Made by a program: the position numbers and the translations under genes. Shown here one piece after another: positions 1-9,537 of a stretch of 64,000 bases of DNA (position 1 is its first letter; every line of letters begins with the position of its first letter). Location: positions 1 to 64,000 of the forward strand of contig NZ_JAALAA010000004.1 of the NCBI RefSeq assembly GCF_011045035.1, written 5' to 3'. The notes beneath the pieces were generated by a model. The model saw only the letters and a program-made list of their open reading frames with translations, searched no databases and had not been told where the DNA came from. Source of the DNA: Nocardioides turkmenicus (lineage in GTDB: Bacteria; Actinomycetota; Actinomycetes; Propionibacteriales; Nocardioidaceae).

Positions 1-889
1 GGGGCGGCGGCACCGTCTGGCCCTGGTTGGGTAAGGCACCGCGCGACGGCGGGATCGTCGGCGTCACCGGCTTCGGGGCCACCGGGCCCGAGGGCGGGGT
101 CGCGAGCGCACCGCCGGGGGACGCGCCGGGCTCGTCGCGCTTCGCCTTCGGGCGGGACACCCCGAGCACACCGGCGCTGACCCGGCCCGCAGGACGGTAG
201 CTGCCGGCGTCGTGGTCGTGCGGGGTGCTGAGCGAGGGCAGCGACTTCCGCTCCGCGACGGGCGCAGCCGCGACCGTCTTCCGGGCGATGCGCATGCGCT
301 TCTCGTCGTAGGGGTCGAGGCCCTCGCGGACGTCGACCATCCAGATCTCGGCGGCCTTGTCGTGCCAGCCGCGGCCCCGCTTCTCCTTGTCGAACAGCGG
401 AGAGGCCAGGAAGACGATCGGCGCGATCGGGACGATCCCGGAACCCCACAGCACCAAGGCGCGGAGGAACGCGCGGCCGATGCCGGGACGCTCCAGCGTC
501 TTGACGTTGACCGAGCGGATCCCGGCGATGGACTTGCCCAGCGTGACGCCCCGGCGGCCGTGGAAGACGATCTGGAGGATCGCGTAGATCAGCGTCAGCA
601 GCACGGTCGCGCCGCCCGCGATCACGGCCAGCATGAAGTCGGGGTGGGACATGAACCGGGCGAACCCGAACTTGCCCTGCGCCAGCTTGAGCAGCAGCGG
701 GAGCGTGAAGACGAGATAGGGGACCTGCAGAATCGCGTAGCAGACGATGTCGACACCGGCGGCGAGCGCCCGACGGCCCAGCGGCGCGTCCTTCAGCCCG
801 AGCGAGGCAGCGTAGGCAGGATCCGGCTTGCCATCTGCGGTGAGACCTTCGATCCGGTCGTCATTCTCGGCGACCTCCCATATCTCCAC
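1..889 (-). CDS. RDD-family membrane protein, truncated by the window edge
   Basis: The reading frame enters at a GTG start and runs off the left edge after about 296 codons, so the C-terminus is missing. The start is supported by a GAGGAG ribosome site 8 nt upstream. After a charged N-terminus comes a typical RDD domain: a conserved arginine in PLGRRALAAGVD, two or three hydrophobic helices, and a TLGKSIAGIR motif near the third helix. A long Pro/Ala/Ser-rich, probably cytoplasmic tail follows. RDD proteins are membrane proteins of mostly unknown role; some transport ions. The gene is divergent from the methyltransferase at 1004, with 114 nt between the starts. Confidence 0.8.
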   Translation of the reverse strand, partial: MEIWEVAENDDRIEGLTADGKPDPAYAASLGLKDAPLGRRALAAGVDIVCYAILQVPYLVFTLPLLLKLAQGKFGFARFMSHPDFMLAVIAGGATVLLTLIYAILQIVFHGRRGVTLGKSIAGIRSVNVKTLERPGIGRAFLRALVLWGSGIVPIAPIVFLASPLFDKEKRGRGWHDKAAEIWMVDVREGLDPYDEKRMRIARKTVAAAPVAERKSLPSLSTPHDHDAGSYRPAGRVSAGVLGVSRPKAKRDEPGASPGGALATPPSGPVAPKPVTPTIPPSRGALPNQGQTVPPP

Positions 890-1003
890 CGCAAGAACTC
901 CTCACGCCCGATGTCCGAGTATTTTTCGGCGCTGACCCAGCAACGCCAGAAGGCTACCGGAATGTCCCGGCTCGGGCGCGATGGTGTCTGGGAGGATCTG
1001 CGT

Positions 1004-1888
1004 ATGTCAACACCCGCCGGACGATCCGGAAGCCGCGAGCGCATCGTCTTCTCCGACGGCAGCACCGCCGACCTCGTACGCAAGGAGGACGGCTGGGTCA
1101 TCGACATCAACGGCGTCGCGCAGTCCCATCTCGGTGATCCCGCCCAGCCACCGAAGCTCGCCTCGATCCGGTGGATGCTGGCCGCGCTCGGAGCTCAGGC
1201 GCCGCAGGCGGTCGCCCACCTCGGCGGGGCGCTGCTCGCCCTCCCCCGGGCGGTCGCCCACCGGTGGCCGGGGGCCCGACAGACTGTCGTGGAGCTCGAG
1301 CCCGCCCTGGTCGAGCTGACCAGGTCACGGTTTCCGCTGCCCGAGGGGATCACCATGGAGACCGCCGACGCGCGTTCGTGGCTCGTCGCGCATCCGGGGT
1401 CGGAGCTCGACGCCGTCGTCATCGACATCTTCGTCGGCAACCGGATCCCGCCGGCGTTCACATCGCTGGAGTGCATGACCGCCGCGCGGGATGCGCTGCG
1501 CGAGGGCGGTCGGCTGATCCTGAACTCCGTCGCCGGCCCCGAGCTGCTCTTCACCCGTCGCGAGCTCGCGACGCTGCGTACGACTTTCGAGCATGTCGCG
1601 ATGATCGTGCAGGGGTCCGCGCTCGCGGGCGCCAGGTTCGGCAACGCCACCTTGATCGCCTCGGACTCGCCGATCGACGTCGACGCCATCCGTGCTGCGC
1701 TCGCCGGCGACCCGTCGAAGGGGGCGCTGGTGACCGACCTCGACCCGATCGTCGACGGAGCCGGCCCGATCGCCGACGCCGACCAGCTCTGGTCTCCGGT
1801 GCCGAACCTGCCCGACGCGAGCGCGGCGCTGCGGCTCCTCGAGCAGACCCGGAAGGCCGTCGACACGCTTAGGACAGCCTCCGACTGA
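1004..1888 (+). CDS. Spermidine-synthase-like SAM-dependent methyltransferase fold protein
   Basis: The 294-residue protein starts at an ATG preceded by GGAGGA 7 nt upstream. An open frame reaches further upstream but is the antisense shadow of the RDD gene. It has a Rossmann-type core: a conserved helix (HLGGALLALPRAVAH, about 72-86), the acidic strand end VVELEP (about 95-100) expected to bind the ribose of the nucleotide cofactor, and VVIDIF (about 138-143). This layout matches short actinobacterial spermidine-synthase-like proteins, which often lack proven polyamine activity. The product is therefore uncertain; a role as a generic fused-core methyltransferase or aminopropyltransferase relative is equally possible. 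Confidence 0.75.
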   Translation: MSTPAGRSGSRERIVFSDGSTADLVRKEDGWVIDINGVAQSHLGDPAQPPKLASIRWMLAALGAQAPQAVAHLGGALLALPRAVAHRWPGARQTVVELEPALVELTRSRFPLPEGITMETADARSWLVAHPGSELDAVVIDIFVGNRIPPAFTSLECMTAARDALREGGRLILNSVAGPELLFTRRELATLRTTFEHVAMIVQGSALAGARFGNATLIASDSPIDVDAIRAALAGDPSKGALVTDLDPIVDGAGPIADADQLWSPVPNLPDASAALRLLEQTRKAVDTLRTASD

Positions 1889-2082
1889 GGGTTCCGTCGT
1901 CTTTGTCTAGCGAGATTCGGCCCTATCGCCCGGCAGATACCGCGTCAGGCATCGTCAGCCATTTCTTTTACCGAAACCGGCTTGTAACGTTCAAACAACC
2001 TGCACGCGACTTGCGCGCGGGATGCTTGATGAGCACGACAAACCACGATGCACACCATCTATCCGTTGTAGGGGGGACCTCG

Positions 2083-2253
2083 ATGGAAACACTCACCGCG
2101 ACCGAGCCTGAGGCGACCAGCACCGCCAAGCAGCGCAGCCTCAAGTTCCGGCACGCCAGTGCCCTGACCAAGCTCATGGACGAGCGACAGGACCTGCGCG
2201 GTGTTCACGTGTTCGCCGACTTCGTCGACGACTCGGTGCGCTGGTCCGCGTGA
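2083..2253 (+). CDS. Hypothetical 56-residue peptide
   Basis: A short frame starts at ATG 2083 behind a GGGGGG ribosome site about 5 nt upstream and ends just before a strong hairpin. The peptide has a Thr/Glu/Ala-rich N-terminus, a basic middle (KQRSLKFRHASALTKLMDE) and an aromatic/acidic C-terminus ending in FVDDSVRWSA. The 190 nt before it are clearly AT-richer than the neighbourhood, as expected for a promoter. I recognise no family. It could be a small regulator or a leader-type precursor peptide, but no modification enzyme lies next to it. An in-frame longer version would begin at 1903 but lacks a ribosome site. Confidence 0.5.
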   Translation: METLTATEPEATSTAKQRSLKFRHASALTKLMDERQDLRGVHVFADFVDDSVRWSA

Positions 2254-2291
2254 CCGGCAACTAAATGGGGGGATCCACGATCCCGTTGCGT

Positions 2292-2319
2292 GAGGCCCGG
2301 CCGATGACGGCCGGGCCTC
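2292..2319. terminator. Bidirectional hairpin terminator
   Basis: A perfect 11-bp stem (GAGGCCCGGCC at 2292-2302, GGCCGGGCCTC at 2309-2319) encloses a GATGAC loop. It lies between two convergent genes. No T-run follows, which is usual for actinobacterial terminators. Confidence 0.8.
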
Positions 2320-2338
2320 CGCGACTTCTGGGGACCGT

Positions 2339-3844
2339 CTAAGCGCCGCGGTGGGCGATCCGCCCGCCGACCACAGTCAGCGCGACGCCCCCGTGCGCGA
2401 TGGCCGCGAGCTCCTCGACCGAGGCCCGGAGCGGGTCGACCTCGAGCACGGCCAGGTCCCCGCGGGACCCGGGAGCGACCGTGGGCTGACCGTCCACCGA
2501 GGCCGCCAGCGCCTCCTGCGCGGTCAGCGCCTGCTCTGGGTGCCACGGCTCCTTGCCGTCACGCGAGCGACCGACGGCGGCGGCGATGGCCAGCCACGGG
2601 TCCAGGGGCGCGACCGGGGCATCCGACCCCAGCGCCACCCGCACGCCTTCCTCGAGCATCCAGCGGGTCGCGAAGCAGCGCTCCTCCCGCCCCGGCCAGA
2701 CGTCCTCGGTCATCTCGCGGTCGTCGAGGATGTGCGCCGGCTGCACGGACGCGGTGATCCCGAGCCGGGCCATCAGCGGCAGGTCCTCGCGGCGCACGAG
2801 CTGGGCGTGCTCGATGCTGCCCCGCGCCCCCGTCGCCGCGTACGCCGCCAGCGCCTCCGACACCGCCCGGTCGCCGATCGCGTGGGTGGCCACCTCGAGG
2901 CCGGCCGCGTGGGCCTTCCCGAGGAGTCCCTTGAGCTCGTCGGGCGACTGGTTGGGCGCCCCGCAGCTGTCCGGGTCGTCGGCGTACGGGTCGCAGCACC
3001 AGGCGGTGCGTGTGCCGAGGGAGCCGTCGCTGATGATCTTCAACGGACCCATCGTCAGCCGGTCCTCGCCCGGGATCAGCGGCTCGCCGGTGCGCAGACC
3101 CGAGGCGATCGCCTCGTCGAGCTGGTCGGCGTACGTCGCGACCCGGATCCGGACCAGATCGCAGCCGGCCGCCCACCGCGAGCGCCAGTCGTCGAGCCGG
3201 ATCCCGACCTCGAAGTCGGTCATCCCGACCACGCCGAGCGCGGCGGTCCGGGTCAGCATCCGACGGTAGGCCGCCGGGGTGCTCCCGCTGGTCTCGAAGA
3301 GCTCCGCGACCCGCGGGTAGGCCTGGTACCACTCCGTCTCCTGCACCATGTCCTCGCGCCGTGGCAGCTCGAGCGCGTCGAGGGCGGCCGTGTTCAGCCA
3401 GGCATGGTGGAAGTCGTGGTTGACCAGGATCGCGGGGATGCCGCCGGTGACCGAGTCGAGCTCAGAGACGGTGCCCCATCGGTCCCAGGTGCCGGCCGAG
3501 TGACCCATCCCGACGATCGCCTCGCCGGGCCCACCCTGCCCGTCGAGGGCCCGCGCGGCCGCGGCCACCCGAGCCAGCGCCTCGGCGGGCGAGCGGGTGC
3601 CATGCAGATCGAGCCGGCTCGCTCGTAGCGTCCACTGGCCGAGGTGGGTGTGGGCGTCCCACAGCCCCGGGACGAGCCAGCGGCCACCCGCGTCGTACGC
3701 CTCGACACCCTCCGGCCGGGACAGACCTTCCCCGACCGCCGACACGAGACCGTCGGCGACGAGGACGTCGACCACCCCGGTGGGCACGGCTGCCCGAGGT
3801 GAGAGCGGAACGATGCGTACGTTCCGGAGAAGCAGGTCGGGCAT
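2339..3844 (-). CDS. Amidohydrolase family protein (YtcJ-like)
   Basis: The 501-residue protein belongs to the amidohydrolase 3 family, which contains metal-dependent hydrolases of unknown or broad substrate. Seen here are the N-terminal beta-sandwich leading to the metal motif DAHTHLG (His65 and His67), the later HAIGDRAV histidine and the terminal SDAPVAPLDPW aspartate. The ATG at 3844 is probably leaderless, because a TATCGT -10 box lies at 3856-3851, 6 nt before it, and no ribosome site is present. It stands alone, convergent with the 56-residue peptide. The substrate cannot be read from sequence. Confidence 0.88.
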   Translation of the reverse strand: MPDLLLRNVRIVPLSPRAAVPTGVVDVLVADGLVSAVGEGLSRPEGVEAYDAGGRWLVPGLWDAHTHLGQWTLRASRLDLHGTRSPAEALARVAAAARALDGQGGPGEAIVGMGHSAGTWDRWGTVSELDSVTGGIPAILVNHDFHHAWLNTAALDALELPRREDMVQETEWYQAYPRVAELFETSGSTPAAYRRMLTRTAALGVVGMTDFEVGIRLDDWRSRWAAGCDLVRIRVATYADQLDEAIASGLRTGEPLIPGEDRLTMGPLKIISDGSLGTRTAWCCDPYADDPDSCGAPNQSPDELKGLLGKAHAAGLEVATHAIGDRAVSEALAAYAATGARGSIEHAQLVRREDLPLMARLGITASVQPAHILDDREMTEDVWPGREERCFATRWMLEEGVRVALGSDAPVAPLDPWLAIAAAVGRSRDGKEPWHPEQALTAQEALAASVDGQPTVAPGSRGDLAVLEVDPLRASVEELAAIAHGGVALTVVGGRIAHRGA

Positions 3845-3898
3845 GAGCAGACGATAAGGAGTCTGCCCATGCCCGGGCCAATCAGATATCGGGACAGC

Positions 3899-5461
<1,563 letters not shown>

Positions 5462-5467
5462 GGGCCG

Positions 5468-5503
5468 ACTCTATGTTGGGTTTTGTCCCGAGGGCGATAC
5501 AGT
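5468..5503. promoter_or_regulatory. Divergent leaderless promoters of the HerA-like gene and the gene at 5511
   Basis: On the minus strand TAGAGT (5473-5468) lies 6 nt before the ATG at 5461. On the plus strand TTGGGT (5476-5481), a 16-nt spacer and TACAGT (5498-5503) lie 7 nt before the GTG at 5511. Both transcripts would begin at or next to the start codon. Confidence 0.6.
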
Positions 5504-5510
5504 CACGAGG

Positions 5511-5804
5511 GTGATCTTCAAGCGTGTCGGCGATTCTCGCCCCTACCCTGACCATGGTCTGACGACCAAGGGGTGGGCTGCGCTGCCTCCTCGGACGGTC
5601 CGTCTCGACGAGCTGGTGACCACGAAGGACACCCTCCAGCTGGTGGCTCTGCTCAACGAGGACTCGACGTTCTTCGGTGACCTCTTCGCCCATGTCGTGG
5701 AGTGGAACGGCGAGCTCTACCTCGAGGACGGGCTCCACCGGGCGCTCCGCGCGGCGCTCCAGCAGCGCAACGTGCTCCACGCTCGCGTGCACACGCTCGG
5801 CTAG
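5511..5804 (+). CDS. Small ParB-fold-like protein, VapB-antitoxin-type annotation family
   Basis: The 97-residue protein most likely starts at GTG 5511, directly after a promoter box. An ATG at 5460 is in frame but overlaps the start codon of the divergent gene. It begins IFKRVGDSRPYPDHG and ends with the block LYLEDGLHRALRAALQQRNVLHARV, whose DGLHRA resembles the DG-x-HR motif of ParB/sulfiredoxin folds. Similar actinobacterial proteins are often labelled VapB-family antitoxins, to my recollection, but no toxin gene lies beside it. It precedes a LytR_C protein by 26 nt and may be cotranscribed. Confidence 0.7.
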   Translation: MIFKRVGDSRPYPDHGLTTKGWAALPPRTVRLDELVTTKDTLQLVALLNEDSTFFGDLFAHVVEWNGELYLEDGLHRALRAALQQRNVLHARVHTLG

Positions 5805-5830
5805 CCTCTCGAGCGGTTAGGCTCGGCATC

Positions 5831-6346
5831 ATGCTCGACTCGGCCCTCACGGGACTTCGTACGTTCATCATCCTCGCCGTCCTCGCGGCCGCGGTCGCTC
5901 TGGCCGGTGCCTGGGGATGGAAGGCGATGACCGCGCCCTTCCCGCAGAAGGTGGATGTCGGGCCGTGCGTGGACGCCCCGGTCAAAAAGGGCTCCGAGGT
6001 CTACCCGTCGCAGGTGGTCGTGAGCGTCCTCAACGCGAGCACGCGGGCGGGGCTCGCCACCCGGGCGATGACGGACCTCGTCGACGAGGGCTTCGTCAAG
6101 GGTCGCACCGGCAACGCGCCCAGCGGCACCAAGCTGAAGACCGTCGAGGTGTGGACGCCGGACGAGAACGCCCCCTCCGCCACGCTCGTCGCGAGCTGGC
6201 TGGGCGATGCGAAGATCGTCGAGAAGAAGATCGACATCCCCGGCATCGTGGTCGTGACCGGCGAGAACTTCCCCGAGGTCGCCGGCGGCGAGAAGACCGT
6301 CACCGCCAAGGCGGACGGCACGATCTGCAGCCCGCCGGTGGAGTAG
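5831..6346 (+). CDS. LytR C-terminal domain (LytR_C) membrane-anchored protein
   Basis: This 171-residue protein has one N-terminal transmembrane helix (about 8-32) and an extracellular LytR_C domain with the hallmark VVVSVLNASTRAGLATRAM followed by a VEVWTP strand. LytR_C domains occur at the end of LytR-CpsA-Psr wall-polymer ligases and as free proteins such as this, suggesting a cell-envelope role. The ATG at 5831 is chosen because TAGGCT (5818-5823) lies 7 nt upstream, a leaderless arrangement. The longer frame upstream overlaps the previous gene. Confidence 0.82.
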   Translation: MLDSALTGLRTFIILAVLAAAVALAGAWGWKAMTAPFPQKVDVGPCVDAPVKKGSEVYPSQVVVSVLNASTRAGLATRAMTDLVDEGFVKGRTGNAPSGTKLKTVEVWTPDENAPSATLVASWLGDAKIVEKKIDIPGIVVVTGENFPEVAGGEKTVTAKADGTICSPPVE

Positions 6347-6349
6347 GGC

Positions 6350-7840
6350 TCACCGCAGCCAGCCGGCCAGGCGGCCCTTCCTGCTCACCATCTCGAGGCG
6401 GCGTTCGGCCTGCTCGCGCAGGTTGCGGGGCACGACGACCAGGATCACGTCGCGGGCCCTGAGGACGGTGGTGCTGTCCGGCACCATGGTCTGCCCGTCG
6501 CGGATCAGCAGCGACACCGACGTCCCTGTGGGCAGGCGGAGCTCGCCGACCTCGACGCCGTGGAGCCGCGACTCGCGCGGGATCCGGAGCTGGATCAGGT
6601 CGGCCGCGATCTGCTCCAGCGGCGCGACGTCGAGATCGAGAGAGCGCGGGTCGTTGGGGCGCGCGACCGAGAGCACCCGCGCGACCCACGGCAACGTCGG
6701 ACCGGTCAGCAGGGTGTAGACGACGACCATCACGAAGACCAGGTCGAAGAGCTCCTCGGCGCCGTCGACACCCTCGGCCAGCGGGATCGTGGTGAGCACG
6801 ACCGGTACGGCCCCGCGCAGCCCGGCCCAGGAGACGAACACGGTCTCGCGCCACGACATCCGCGAGACCACCGTGCTGATCAGCACGGATGCCGGCCTCG
6901 CGAGGAAGGTGAGGATCAGCCCGGCGGCCAGGGCGAGGCCGATCGTCTCGACGTCGATACGTCCCGGGGAGAGCAGCAGTCCCAGCATCACGAAGAGCCC
7001 GATCTGGGCCAACCAGGCGACACCCTCGGCGAACGACCTGGTGGCGCCGCGGTGGGGAAGCTCGGCGTTGCCGAGCACGAGCGCGGCGACGTAGATCGCC
7101 GCGAACCCGGATCCGTGCAGCCAGGCCGACCCGCCGTACGCGAGGAAGGCCAGCGTCATCACGGCCAGCGGGTAGAGCCCGGCGGACGGCAGCGCGGCCC
7201 GGCGCATCATCCATGCGCCGCCGAAACCGACGAGCAGACCGATCACGATGCCCAGCAGCAGCTCACCGACCACGATCCCGGCCACCACGGTCGGATGGTT
7301 CTCGCCGATCGCACCGCTGGCGATGAGCGTCACGATCACCACGGTCGGGGCGTCGTTGAGCCCCGACTCCGCCTCGAGGACACCGGTCAGCCTCTTCGGC
7401 AGCGGCACCACCCGCAGCACCGAGAACACCGCGGCCGCGTCGGTCGGCGACGTCACCGCTCCCAGCAGGAAGGCGAGCTGCCAAGGGAGCCCGAGCAGGT
7501 AGTGGGCCCCGACCGCGACGATCCCGATCGAGACCACCACGCCGACCGTGGCCAGCATCAGGCCGAGGCCGAAGGCGGGACGTACGTCTTTCCACGACGT
7601 GGTCAGACCACCTTCGGCCAGGATCAGCGCGAGCGCCCCGAAGCCGATCGCGTGCGCGACCGCGGCGTCGTCGAACCGGATCCCGAGCACCGACTCGCCG
7701 AGCAGCACGCCCATCAGCAGGTAGATCAGCAGCGACGGCAGGCCGGCCTTCGTCGAGACCCGCACCGCGAGGATCGCCAGCAGCGTGACCAGGGAGCCGA
7801 TCAGCACGAACATGTCGAGCTGATGGACGTCGAAGCTCAT
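6350..7840 (-). CDS. Potassium/proton (CPA1-type) antiporter with TrkA-C domain
   Basis: This 496-residue protein has about twelve hydrophobic segments and the CPA1 signature region AFLLGAVTSPTDAAAVFSVLR, then SGLNDAPTVV, in which the aspartates form the ion-binding site. It resembles the NhaP2/CvrA potassium/proton antiporters. A cytosolic TrkA-C (RCK_C) domain covers the last 70 residues or so (GVEVGELRLPTGTSVSLLIR). The start at 7840 follows a GGAGG element about 13 nt upstream. It is convergent with the LytR_C gene, with only 3 nt between. It probably acts in cation and pH homeostasis. Confidence 0.88.
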   Translation of the reverse strand: MSFDVHQLDMFVLIGSLVTLLAILAVRVSTKAGLPSLLIYLLMGVLLGESVLGIRFDDAAVAHAIGFGALALILAEGGLTTSWKDVRPAFGLGLMLATVGVVVSIGIVAVGAHYLLGLPWQLAFLLGAVTSPTDAAAVFSVLRVVPLPKRLTGVLEAESGLNDAPTVVIVTLIASGAIGENHPTVVAGIVVGELLLGIVIGLLVGFGGAWMMRRAALPSAGLYPLAVMTLAFLAYGGSAWLHGSGFAAIYVAALVLGNAELPHRGATRSFAEGVAWLAQIGLFVMLGLLLSPGRIDVETIGLALAAGLILTFLARPASVLISTVVSRMSWRETVFVSWAGLRGAVPVVLTTIPLAEGVDGAEELFDLVFVMVVVYTLLTGPTLPWVARVLSVARPNDPRSLDLDVAPLEQIAADLIQLRIPRESRLHGVEVGELRLPTGTSVSLLIRDGQTMVPDSTTVLRARDVILVVVPRNLREQAERRLEMVSRKGRLAGWLR

Positions 7841-7903
7841 GTACGTCGGGCCCCCCTCCGACCTCTGGGTCTGCATCTTATGGCGCGCCCTAGTGTTTGC
7901 TCC

Positions 7904-9079
7904 ATGAACCGCCTGACTGCTGCCCAACGCGCGAACGTGCCTCCTTTTCACGTGATGGACATGCTCGAGCGGGCGGCGCAGCGGCAGCGGACGTACGCGG
8001 ACCTCATCTCGCTCACCTCGGGGCAGCCGTCCACGGGGGCGCCGCAGGCGGTCAGTACGGAGGCAGTGCGGCTGCTGCAGAGCGGTGACCCGCTGGGCTA
8101 TACGCCGGCGACCGGGATCCTGGAGCTGCGGCAGGCGATCGCCGGGCACCACCGGGCCTGGCACGGGATCGAGATCTCCCCCGACGACGTGATCGTCACG
8201 ACCGGCGCCAGCGGCGGCTTCCTGGCCAGCTTCCTGGCAGCCTTCGACGTCGGCGACAAGGTCGCGATGGCCCGGCCGTCGTACCCCTGCTACCGCAACG
8301 TGCTCGCCGCCCTGGGCTGCGAGGTCGTGGAGATCCCGACCGGCGCGGCCGAGCGCTTCCAGCCGACCGTCGAGCAGGTCCAGGAGCTGCACGAGCGCGT
8401 CGGGCTGAAGGGGCTGGTGGTGGCCAGCCCGGCCAACCCGACCGGGACGATGCTGCTCCCGGAGGAGCTGGCGGCGCTGGCGCGCTACTGCGAGGAGGCG
8501 GGGATCCAGCTGATCTCCGACGAGATCTACCACGGCCTGACCTACGGCGGGGACGGTAGCCGTGGCCGCAGCGCCTGGGAGACCTCGCGCGACGCCGTCG
8601 TCTTCGGCTCGTTCTCCAAGTACTTCTCGATGACCGGCTGGCGGATCGGCTGGCTGCTCGCGCCGGCCCACCTGCGGCGCGCGATCGACGTCCTGGTCGG
8701 CAACTTCACCATCTGCCCGCCCGCGCTCGCCCAGCACGCCGCGGTCGCCGCCTTCACCCCGGACGCGTACGCCGAGCTCGACAGCCATGTGACCCGCTAC
8801 TCGACCAACCGCGGCGTGCTCCTCGACGGCCTCCGCTCCCTCGGCGTCACCGAGATGGCTCCGGCCGACGGCGCGTTCTACGTGTACGCCGACGTCAGCC
8901 GCTGGACCGACGACACCATGGCCTGGTGCCACGAGGTCCTGGACCGCACCGGCGTCGCGATGGCCCCGGGTGTCGACTTCGATCCCGTCGACGGCCACCG
9001 CTTCGTACGTCTCTCCTTCGCCGGTTCCACCGCCGAGATCGAGCAGGGCCTCGACCGTCTCTCCACCGTCCTTCGCTGA
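7904..9079 (+). CDS. PLP-dependent class I/II aminotransferase
   Basis: The 391-residue protein is an aspartate-aminotransferase-fold enzyme. Visible motifs are TTGASGGFLASF for phosphate binding, ANPTGTM with the conserved Asn, SDEIYHGL with the Asp, and SFSKYFSMTGWRIGW with the PLP lysine. The substrate cannot be specified; such genes are often labelled bifunctional or histidinol-phosphate-type aminotransferases. The ATG at 7904 is probably leaderless (TAGTGT at 7891-7896, 7 nt upstream). It is divergent from the antiporter, with 63 nt between starts. Confidence 0.87.
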   Translation: MNRLTAAQRANVPPFHVMDMLERAAQRQRTYADLISLTSGQPSTGAPQAVSTEAVRLLQSGDPLGYTPATGILELRQAIAGHHRAWHGIEISPDDVIVTTGASGGFLASFLAAFDVGDKVAMARPSYPCYRNVLAALGCEVVEIPTGAAERFQPTVEQVQELHERVGLKGLVVASPANPTGTMLLPEELAALARYCEEAGIQLISDEIYHGLTYGGDGSRGRSAWETSRDAVVFGSFSKYFSMTGWRIGWLLAPAHLRRAIDVLVGNFTICPPALAQHAAVAAFTPDAYAELDSHVTRYSTNRGVLLDGLRSLGVTEMAPADGAFYVYADVSRWTDDTMAWCHEVLDRTGVAMAPGVDFDPVDGHRFVRLSFAGSTAEIEQGLDRLSTVLR

Positions 9080-9095
9080 GTCGATCCAGGCGATT

Positions 9096-9124
9096 TTGAG
9101 AAAGTTCAGGATTTTACGTTTAGA
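9096..9124 (+). promoter_or_regulatory. Probable promoter of the ESX-like locus
   Basis: TTGAGA (9096-9101) and TTTAGA (9119-9124) are 17 nt apart in a distinctly AT-rich stretch, about 50 nt before a GAGGAGGGAT ribosome site and the start at 9175. Confidence 0.45.
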
Positions 9125-9174
9125 AACCGCTCCAGCGGGGTAGGACCATCACAGAGACCTGTCCGAGGAGGGAT

Positions 9175-9537
9175 ATGTACGGCGACAGCGACGTGATCCG
9201 TCGTCGGGTGAACCGTCTGCGCGAGCAGGCGGACGACATCCGCGCAAGTGCCGACAAGCTGGTGGTGCAGGCCGAGGCCGTGCCGTGGCACGGCCGGGCG
9301 GCCGAGTCCCTTCGCGGGCGGATGAAGGAGCGTGCCACCGCGCTGCGCATCTCGGCCGAGCAGCACGACCGCGCGGCCGACACCCTGGCCAAGCACCTCA
9401 AGCAGGTCGATCTGCTCAAGGAGCAGATCGCCGAGGCCGAGGCACGCGCCGAGGCGCTCGTCGCCGACGGCAAGCTCAACGGATTCGAGGCCCCTGAGCC
9501 GGGCCACAAGGACTGGCTGGAGGTCACCCTTCGATGA
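9175..9537 (+). CDS. WXG-motif helical protein (ESAT-6/WXG100-like)
   Basis: The 120-residue protein is almost entirely charged helix. A W-H-G motif near residue 38 (AVPWHGRAAESLRGRM) sits between two helical segments, as in WXG100/ESX substrates, followed by a long coiled-coil helix. It is somewhat longer than the usual 100 residues. It has a strong ribosome site (GAGGAGGGAT) and overlaps the next gene by 4 nt. Family knowledge suggests secretion by, or structural work in, a type VII system. No EccC ATPase or membrane component lies in the window, so it must rely on a system elsewhere or do something else. Confidence 0.65.
   Translation: MYGDSDVIRRRVNRLREQADDIRASADKLVVQAEAVPWHGRAAESLRGRMKERATALRISAEQHDRAADTLAKHLKQVDLLKEQIAEAEARAEALVADGKLNGFEAPEPGHKDWLEVTLR

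Noticed and set aside
212..1003. N-terminal extension of the first methyltransferase-like gene
   Set aside because: It is antisense to the RDD gene, and a ribosome site marks ATG 1004 as the real start.
5511..5804. A complete toxin-antitoxin module
   Set aside because: No toxin-sized gene adjoins it; the neighbours are a LytR_C protein and a HerA-like ATPase.
6560..7903. N-terminal extension of the aminotransferase frame
   Set aside because: The upstream part is the shadow of the antiporter gene. The enzyme domain begins at ATG 7904, directly after a -10 box.
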